DNA from: Polaromonas sp. P2-4
Lineage (GTDB): Bacteria > Pseudomonadota > Gammaproteobacteria > Burkholderiales > Burkholderiaceae_C
Direction of reading: 5' to 3'
Assembly (NCBI GenBank): GCA_024703855.1
Contig: CP087965.1
Location: forward strand, 2,658,001-2,722,000
DNA length: 64,000 nt
A program made the position numbers and the translations under genes. The notes under the pieces were generated by a model, which did no database searches, was not told the DNA's origin, and saw only the letters and a program-made list of their open reading frames with translations. Positions 58,655 through 64,000 of the stretch are shown piece by piece; the first letter of the stretch is position 1; each line of letters begins with the position of its first letter.

Positions 58655-58667
58655 GTTATCGATAATG
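58655..58667. promoter_or_regulatory. Candidate operator 2 upstream of the uxaB-like gene
   Basis: GTTATCGATAATG contains the perfect palindrome TTATCGATAA, 59 bases before the plus-strand gene. With operator 1 it brackets the 345-base divergent promoter region, which otherwise shows only AT-rich sequence and no gene. Confidence 0.55.
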
Positions 58668-58725
58668 AATTGCCGCCACAGGTCACCAAAACGGGTGTTT
58701 GAACCCCTTGGGGCCTCGCTAAAAC

Positions 58726-59871
58726 ATGCTCAAAACCCCCATTCTCCAGTTCGGCACCAGCCGTTTTTTGCAGGCCCATGTCGACCTGTTTGTCTCTGAA
58801 GCGCTGGCGTGCGGCGAAGCGCTGGGCGGCATCACCGTCGTGCAAACCACGGGCAACCCGGCCAGTGCGGGCCGCGTGGCCGCGCTGGCCAGCGGCCATG
58901 GCTATCCGGTGCGGGTACGGGGCCTGCGTGCCGGCATTCCCGTCGATGAAATGTGCATCAGCCACTCTGTTCAGGCGGCCTTGAATGCCGGCACCCAGTG
59001 GCAGGAGGTCTGCAGCGCGGCGCGTGAGGCGCAAATCATTATTTCGAATACCGGTGACAGCGGCTACGCACTGGACCCGCGCGATGGCCCTGCGCTGATT
59101 GAAAACGTGGATCAGGTACCGCAGGGTTTTGTGGCGAAGCTGGTGGTCTTGCTGTTTCAGCGCTGGCAAAACGAGGGGCAGGCGCTTCCGGCACGGCCAC
59201 TGACGCTCTACCCGTGCGAATTGATTGCGCGCAACGGCGACACCTTGCGCGACCTGGTCTGCGGTGTGGCCCGCGCCTGGGAACTCCCCGAAAGCTATCT
59301 CGCTTATCTGTCCTCTCACTGCTGCTGGGCCAACACGCTGGTGGACCGCATCGTGCCCGAGGCGCTGGAGCCTGTGGGGGCCATTGCCGAGCCTTACGCA
59401 TTGTGGGTCATCGAACGGCAAGCGGGCCTGCAGTTGCCCTGCACACATTCCTGCATTGTCCTGACCGACGATCTGACGCCCTTTGCGCAGCGCAAGCTGT
59501 TCATGCTCAACCTGGGCCATAGCTATCTGGCCGAGCGCTGGCTGGTTGATGCGCGGTCCGCTGACGAGACCGTATTTCAGGCCATGAGCGATGCGGCACT
59601 GCGGGTTGATCTTGAAGCGGTCTGGATCACCGAAGTACTGCCGGTGTTTGAGGCACTGGGCCAGAAAGAAGAAGCGCTGGACTACCTGGTCAAGTTGCGC
59701 GACCGCTTGCTGAATCCCTTCGTGGCCCACCGCATGGCGGACATCGCACAGAACCATGCAGCCAAAAAACAGCGCCGCCTGGCGCCGCTGATTGCGCTGG
59801 CCCGGCAACTGGGCCTGACGCTGGAACAGCCGCGTTTAAGGGCCGCCGTTCAGCGGGACCCCGGCCCCTGA
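58726..59871 (+). CDS. Mannitol dehydrogenase-family oxidoreductase, tagaturonate reductase-like
   Basis: Intact, 381 residues. N-terminal LQFGTSRFLQAHVDLFVSEA, LTLYPCELIARNGDTLRDLV, and the catalytic K-x4-N-x2-H in KLFMLNLGHSYLAE. It belongs with UxaB and polyol dehydrogenases and is shorter than enteric UxaB. Being next to uxaA suggests it interconverts tagaturonate (or a related ketose acid) and altronate with NAD(H). Confidence 0.82.
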   Translation: MLKTPILQFGTSRFLQAHVDLFVSEALACGEALGGITVVQTTGNPASAGRVAALASGHGYPVRVRGLRAGIPVDEMCISHSVQAALNAGTQWQEVCSAAREAQIIISNTGDSGYALDPRDGPALIENVDQVPQGFVAKLVVLLFQRWQNEGQALPARPLTLYPCELIARNGDTLRDLVCGVARAWELPESYLAYLSSHCCWANTLVDRIVPEALEPVGAIAEPYALWVIERQAGLQLPCTHSCIVLTDDLTPFAQRKLFMLNLGHSYLAERWLVDARSADETVFQAMSDAALRVDLEAVWITEVLPVFEALGQKEEALDYLVKLRDRLLNPFVAHRMADIAQNHAAKKQRRLAPLIALARQLGLTLEQPRLRAAVQRDPGP

Positions 59872-59942
59872 CGGCACGGGATTTTCTGCGGCCATCTTCC
59901 GCATCTTTTGCGATTTCGTTAAACCCCTCACCGTACCGAACC

Positions 59943-61493
59943 ATGCTGACGACTTCCATTGATTCTATTGAGCGTCCCAATCCCCTGATCCTGCTTGGTG
60001 CTCACGACAACGTGGCCGTTGCCCGTGAAGGCATTGCCATGGGCAGGATGCTGCATGTTGGCGACGTGGAATTCGTCAGTACGCAGGACGTGCCCGCCGG
60101 CCACAAGATCGCCTTGCAGTCCATGGCACCCGGCGATGCGGTGCGTAAATACGGACAGGTCATCGGTGTGGCAACGCAGCCGATTGCCATGGGCGCGCAT
60201 GTGCACACCGACAACATGGGCATGAGCGCCGAGGATCGTATCCACGGCATCGGCAAAAGTTACCAGGCGGTTGTGCCGGTTGCGCTGCCAGCGTCGTTTG
60301 ATGGTTTTGTGCGGCGCAATGGCCGCGTCGGCACCCGCAACTACATCGGAGTGATCTCCAGTGTCAATTGCTCGGCGACGGTGTGCCGCTACATCGCCGA
60401 CGCCTTCAAGGGGGACGCGCTGAAGGATTTCCCGCAAGTCGACGGCGTCGTGGCGATTACGCACGGCAGCGGCTGCGGCATGGGCGGTTCGGGCGAAGGT
60501 CTGGAGTTGTTGCGCCGCACCTTGCGCGGTTATGCCGACCATGCCAACTTTGCGGGTGTGCTGGTCATCGGCCTGGGTTGTGAGGTCAACCAGATTGCGC
60601 CGCTGGTGGACACCCTGGCGGCCCGGGAGCCGGGTCTGTTTGCTACGCTGACCATCCAGGACGAAGGCGGCACACGCGAGACCGTCGCCGAAGGCGTGGC
60701 GGTGGTTCGCAGAATGCTGCAGTTGGCCAACCAGTCTTTGCGCAGCACGGTACCCGTCAGCCATTTGACGGTCGGCCTGCAATGCGGCGGCTCCGATGGC
60801 TACTCCGGCATCAGCGCCAACCCGGCACTCGGCGCCGCGGTTGATTTGCTGGTGCGCAATGGCGGCACCGCCATCCTGTCGGAAACGCCAGAGATTTATG
60901 GCGCCGAGCATTTGCTGACGGCCCGCGCAGCCTCGCCTGCCATCGCCGACAAGCTGATGCAGCGCGTGCACTGGTGGGAAAGTTACACCGCGCTGCACGG
61001 CGGTGACATGAACAACAACCCCTCGCCCGGCAACAAAGCCGGTGGCATCACGACCATTCTTGAGAAATCACTGGGTGCGGTTGCGAAAGGGGGCGGCACC
61101 GGCCTGATGGCGGTATACGAATACGCCGAACCGGTGCAGGACCACGGCCTTGTTTTTATGGATACCCCCGGCTACGACCCGGTGTCTGCGACGGGCCAGG
61201 TCGCCGGTGGTGCCAACCTGATCTGCTTCACGACAGGCCGGGGTTCCACTTATGGCTGCAAGCCCACGCCTTCGCTCAAGCTCGCCACCAACAGCACGCT
61301 GTTTATGCGGATGACGATGGACATGGATTTCAACGCCGGGGAGATTGTGGAAGGCCGCATGAGTGTTGCAGAAGCTGGTGCGAAGTTGTTTGCGCTCATG
61401 CTGGCTACAGCCTCAGGGGCGCAGACGCACAGCGAGGAACACGGCATGGGCGATAACGAATTTTTACCCTGGCAACTTGGTGCGGTGATGTAG
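59943..61493 (+). CDS. uxaA: Altronate dehydratase
   Basis: Intact, 516 residues. An N-terminal SAF domain (ALQSMAPGDAVRKYGQVIGV; HVHTDNM) and the large UxaA domain (GFVRRNGRVGTRNYIGVISS, HGSGCGMGGSGEGLELL, GCEVNQIAPLV, CGGSDGYSGISANPALG, FTTGRGSTYGCKPTPSLK). It dehydrates D-altronate to 2-keto-3-deoxygluconate using Fe2+. The neighbouring UxaB-like gene supplies altronate. KDG kinase and aldolase are not in the window. Confidence 0.93.
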   Translation: MLTTSIDSIERPNPLILLGAHDNVAVAREGIAMGRMLHVGDVEFVSTQDVPAGHKIALQSMAPGDAVRKYGQVIGVATQPIAMGAHVHTDNMGMSAEDRIHGIGKSYQAVVPVALPASFDGFVRRNGRVGTRNYIGVISSVNCSATVCRYIADAFKGDALKDFPQVDGVVAITHGSGCGMGGSGEGLELLRRTLRGYADHANFAGVLVIGLGCEVNQIAPLVDTLAAREPGLFATLTIQDEGGTRETVAEGVAVVRRMLQLANQSLRSTVPVSHLTVGLQCGGSDGYSGISANPALGAAVDLLVRNGGTAILSETPEIYGAEHLLTARAASPAIADKLMQRVHWWESYTALHGGDMNNNPSPGNKAGGITTILEKSLGAVAKGGGTGLMAVYEYAEPVQDHGLVFMDTPGYDPVSATGQVAGGANLICFTTGRGSTYGCKPTPSLKLATNSTLFMRMTMDMDFNAGEIVEGRMSVAEAGAKLFALMLATASGAQTHSEEHGMGDNEFLPWQLGAVM

Positions 61494-61494
61494 T

Positions 61495-61537
61495 AAAAAA
61501 GCCCGTGCCAGCCCCTGACGGGGTGGGTACGGGCCTT
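61495..61537. terminator. Terminator after uxaA
   Basis: AAAAAGCCCGT, an inner CCCCTGACGGGG hairpin, then TACGGGCCTT. It starts 2 bases after the uxaA stop and could act in both directions, also ending the Spy-like transcript. Confidence 0.65.
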
Positions 61538-61589
61538 GGCCGCTTCACCACTGGATGGCAGTGGCGAATGTCTGGTTCAGCGTATCAGC

Positions 61590-62150
61590 TCAACCTTTTT
61601 GCGGGCCGGGACCGCCATGGTGGCCATGACCGCCGCGGCCCATGCGCCCTTTATGCTCGGCATCAAAGGTCTTTTTCTGCTCGGGGCTCAAGGCCGCGTA
61701 AAAGGTCTTGGTGGCATCGCCGCGCTTGTCCATGGCCGCAGTCATCTCGGCCATGCGCTGGCCTCGCAAAGCGCGCATTTTGTCGATGCGCTCGGGCGTG
61801 GTCAGCTTGTCAAACTCTGCGCGCTGCTCGGGCGTGGGCCGTGCGCCATGGGCGGGCGGCTGCATGGCGGCGGTGTAACTGGTCCATGCGCCTTCTTGCG
61901 CCGGGGTGATTTTTAGTATGGCTTTCAGCTCGGCCTGGCGCTTGGCCATCCAGGCCTGCATTTTGGCCGGGTCGTGACGGCCCATGCGATCGCCGTGGTG
62001 ACCGGCGGGCTTGCCTGCGGCCGGCGAACCGGCTACAGGTTCTGCAGGCGACGCGGTGGGCTGCGCCATGGCGCTGACGCCTGCCGTTGCCAGCAGGCCG
62101 GCGAGGATGAGGCTGTTCAATGAGGCAAAAGGTTTGAGAGTGGATTTCAT
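61590..62150 (-). CDS. Spy/CpxP-like periplasmic LTXXQ-motif protein
   Basis: A 186-residue exported protein. Signal peptide (FASLNSLILAGLLATAGVSA, MAQ), a His/Gly/Pro-rich stretch, then helical LTXXQ-like segments ITPAQEGAWTSYTAAMQPP and LSPEQKKTFDAEHKG, ending in GHGHHGGPGPQKG. Spy-type proteins are periplasmic chaperones; the His-rich tail may bind metal. A truncated copy lies at 50209-50468. The 62151-62564 gap upstream shows only a twin-hairpin element. Confidence 0.8.
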   Translation of the reverse strand: MKSTLKPFASLNSLILAGLLATAGVSAMAQPTASPAEPVAGSPAAGKPAGHHGDRMGRHDPAKMQAWMAKRQAELKAILKITPAQEGAWTSYTAAMQPPAHGARPTPEQRAEFDKLTTPERIDKMRALRGQRMAEMTAAMDKRGDATKTFYAALSPEQKKTFDAEHKGRMGRGGHGHHGGPGPQKG

Positions 62151-62383
62151 GGAAAACTTCCTTTCGAGAAGAAAAAGCCTGGTAGCAGAGACCTGACACA
62201 AGAGGGCGTTTCAGGTTGAAAGCAAGTGTGGCGGGCGCTTGTATACGCGCCATTGCCCGGCGGTGATGGTTTGTAAAGTTGGGTGAACGCCGCGTCGTTG
62301 GACGGCGGCTTGCCCGGGATCTGCTAACCTGATTTGTTACAGTTGGTTGTCGGGCCTTTAAGCTGTATTCAGGACAAAAATCA

Positions 62384-62428
62384 CCTGTAGCCCATGTGTT
62401 TAGGGCTTTATTTGCTATTGAAAACGTA
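62384..62428 (+). repeat. Dispersed twin-hairpin element (degenerate)
   Basis: CCTGTAGCCCATGTGTTTAGG, GC, then TTTGCTATTGAAAACGTAGC. The two stems are kept, the loops vary. Confidence 0.55.
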
Positions 62429-62564
62429 GCAAATGACGGCTTGCAGCTGCGTTTTCTGCCGCCCCTTCGTCTTTTTATCCCCTGCGCACAGGGCCCGTCT
62501 TTTAGACTTCGGGCCAGTTCTTTCAAGTCCCCTCCATTTCAAATTAACAGTCAAAAGGTTTTCC

Positions 62565-63513
62565 GTGTTCAAAAACGTGATGGTGTATCGCATTGGGCCC
62601 GCGTGGGCGATTTCTCTGGAGCAGCTGGAAGCCAGCTTGCAGGCCATGCGCTTTGTCGAGTGCGGTCTGACGCAGGAAAAATCAGTCGGCTGGGTCGAGC
62701 CGCGTGGCGAGGCGAACGGCCCGCTGGTCGAGTCGATTGGCGGCCAGTGGCTGCTCAAGCTGATGCTCGAAAGCAAGGCCGTGCCCGGCTCGGTCATCAC
62801 CCGCAAGACCAAAGAGCGCGCGGCGCAGATTGAAGCCGCCACCGGCCGCAAGCCCGGCAAAAAGAAGTCAAAGAGCTCAAGGAAGAGGCCAAACTGGAAT
62901 TGCTGCCGATGGCCTTTACCAAGCAGGGCTCGGTGCAGGTGTGGATAGACCCCGCCGCCCGTTTGCTGATGATTGACGCGGCCAGCCAGGGCAGGGCGGA
63001 CGAGGTGTTGACCTGCCTGGCCAAAGCGATGGAGGGCCTGGGTGCCATGCTGCTGCAGACCACGGCCTCGCCGGTGGCCGCCATGTCGGAATGGCTGGTC
63101 AGCCAGGAGCCGCCGGCCGGGTTCAGTGTGGACCGCGAGTGCGAACTCAAAGCCGGCGATGAGTCGAAGGCGGTGGTGCGCTATTCACGGCACGCGCTTG
63201 ACATCGAAGAGGTGCAGCAGCACATTGCCCACGGCAAGCTGCCGACGCGGCTGGCGATGACCTGGGAAGGCCGTGTGTCGTTTTTGTTGACCGACACGCT
63301 GCAGATCAAGAAGCTGACATTTGTCGACGGCGTGTTTGACGACGATGCCTCTGCCAGCAAGGCGGACCGCTTTGATGCCGACGCGGCCATTGCCACCGGG
63401 GAAATCCGCAAGCTGATTCCTGATTTGCTGGAGGCGTTGGGCGGGGAGCTGGTGATCGGTGCGGCGGCCCCCCGATGCTGGCGGTCGCTGGGGATGATTC
63501 GCCGCCGTTTTAA
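62565..63513 (+). CDS. rdgC: Recombination-associated protein RdgC (two frameshifts)
   Basis: About 316 residues after repair. Starts at GTG 62565 (MFKNVMVYRIGPAWAISLEQ) with AAAAGG upstream. Conserved parts: FVECGLTQEKSVGWVEPRGE, VITRKTKERAAQIEAATGRK, KEVKELKEEAKLELLPMAFT, and KADRFDADAAIATGEIRKLI near the end. One A is missing near 62860 and one C in the run near 63473, after which the tail reads AVAGDDSPPF. RdgC forms a ring on DNA and modulates RecA. Confidence 0.92.
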
Positions 63514-63670
63514 TTCCATTACTACTTCAATACGATAGGTCCTTGCCCCGCCTTGGCTGTTACAGCACGGTCAGCGGCGGTGCGCCTGATCTCGCATCGA
63601 ATCAGGAACGGAATAAGCCCATCATTCGCAGGTATTTGCAGACAAGGCCCGTTTGCTTACAATGGCGGCA

Positions 63671-63764
63671 GCTTGTCGGGGTGCCAAAGATGTTTCGTCT
63701 GAGGCTGAGATCGCAATTGCGAGACCCGCTGAACCTGATCGGGATCATCCCCGCGTAGGGAACA
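63671..63764 (+). promoter_or_regulatory. TPP riboswitch (THI element)
   Basis: GTCGGGGTGCC, CTGAGGCTGAGATCG, GAGACCCGCTGAACCTGATC, then a CATCCCCGCGTAGGGAA end: the canonical TPP aptamer with the CUGAGA bulge and the ACCUGAU and GCGUAGGGAA strands. It precedes thiC by about 110 bases and represses it when thiamine pyrophosphate is abundant. Confidence 0.95.
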
Positions 63765-63876
63765 ACGCAATTTGGCTCCGGCATTCCCGCAGTAACAACC
63801 GCAGCGGAACTCCCGGCTCCCCAGGCAGGCACCCCACCACCTTCCGGATATTCCGGAGTTCCTGGAGACTCAAGCC

Positions 63877-64000
63877 ATGGCCAAAACCCGCCTCACCGTT
63901 GACACCAACGACCTCGCAAGCCGCATCACGCGCACGCCTTTTCCCGGCTCCGCCAAAATTTACATCGAGGGCTCGCGCCCCGACATTCGCGTGCCGTTTT
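63877..64000 (+). CDS. thiC: Phosphomethylpyrimidine synthase ThiC (partial, 5' end)
   Basis: The first 41 codons: MAKTRLTVDTNDLASRITRT, PFPGSAKIYIEGSRPDIRVPF in two parts, the N-terminus typical of ThiC (PGSxKIYxxGSRPDIRVP). ThiC makes the thiamine pyrimidine from AIR. It runs off the right edge of the window. A TPP riboswitch controls it. Confidence 0.93.
   Translation, partial: MAKTRLTVDTNDLASRITRTPFPGSAKIYIEGSRPDIRVPF

Overview
The window looks like a chromosomal segment from a Burkholderiales betaproteobacterium, most likely of the Comamonadaceae (Polaromonas/Rhodoferax-like). The grounds are the gene order rpmH-rnpA-yidD-yidC-mnmE beside dnaA-dnaN-gyrB, GC-rich codon use, Comamonadaceae-type protein sequences and several dispersed palindromic repeats. 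It carries the replication origin region (about 25.7-27.85 kb). No rRNA, tRNA, CRISPR array, transposase or integrase was seen.

Sequence quality is the first thing to know. Well over 30 reading-frame breaks are spread over almost every long gene, including essential ones (rpmH, dnaN, gyrB, yidC, mnmE, minC, minE). Most are one-base changes in short homopolymers or two-base losses in GCGC runs. In nearly every gene where I repaired the breaks, the length returned to a multiple of three and the family's conserved sequence resumed. I therefore annotate these as single genes with probable sequencing or consensus errors. Real pseudogenes (35.6, 41.3 and 50.2 kb) are marked separately.

Layout. 0-1.3 kb: chromate resistance (chrB with rhodanese domain, chrA). 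1.3-4.0 kb: metXW behind a SAM-II riboswitch with terminator, then a GDT1-type manganese exporter behind a yybP-ykoY riboswitch. 4.1-5.7 kb: an ammonium transporter with a sigma-54 promoter, preceded by an inverted, diverged copy of the dnaA-dnaN spacer. 5.7-8 kb: a YiiX-like protein and an LCAT-like lipoprotein. 8.1-12.7 kb: a bufferin (copper-binding RiPP) locus, bufA2-bufA1-bufB-bufC-doxX, beside a TlpA-like protein and an ECF sigma/zinc anti-sigma pair. 13.3-20 kb: an RRM protein, an SDR, lptC-kdsC-kdsD, a KefB-type antiporter and apt. 20-31.7 kb: the origin-proximal housekeeping block. 31.8-37 kb: an accessory stretch (exonuclease, CAP lipoprotein, HNH nuclease, decayed genes). 37.2-39.3 kb: minCDE. 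39.5-46.9 kb: a phosphoesterase, a 550-bp giant palindrome that truncates a DUF296 gene, a ybhP-clsB-ybhN-type membrane-lipid operon and a flavoprotein. 47.2-50.2 kb: four tandem paralogues of an unrecognised secreted protein family. 50.5-61.5 kb: a sugar-acid catabolic cluster (ABC importer, Gfo/Idh dehydrogenase, TIM-barrel isomerase, tagaturonate reductase-like and altronate dehydratase genes). It is controlled by a protein that appears to join a GntR/FCD repressor to an HSL-type esterase, and it is bracketed by an intact and a decayed copy of a Spy-like gene. 61.6-64 kb: the intact Spy-like gene, rdgC, a TPP riboswitch and the start of thiC.

The strongest candidates for something new are the tandem secreted-protein array, the regulator-hydrolase fusion with its two operators, and the inverted copy of the dnaA-dnaN spacer 22-23 kb from the origin.
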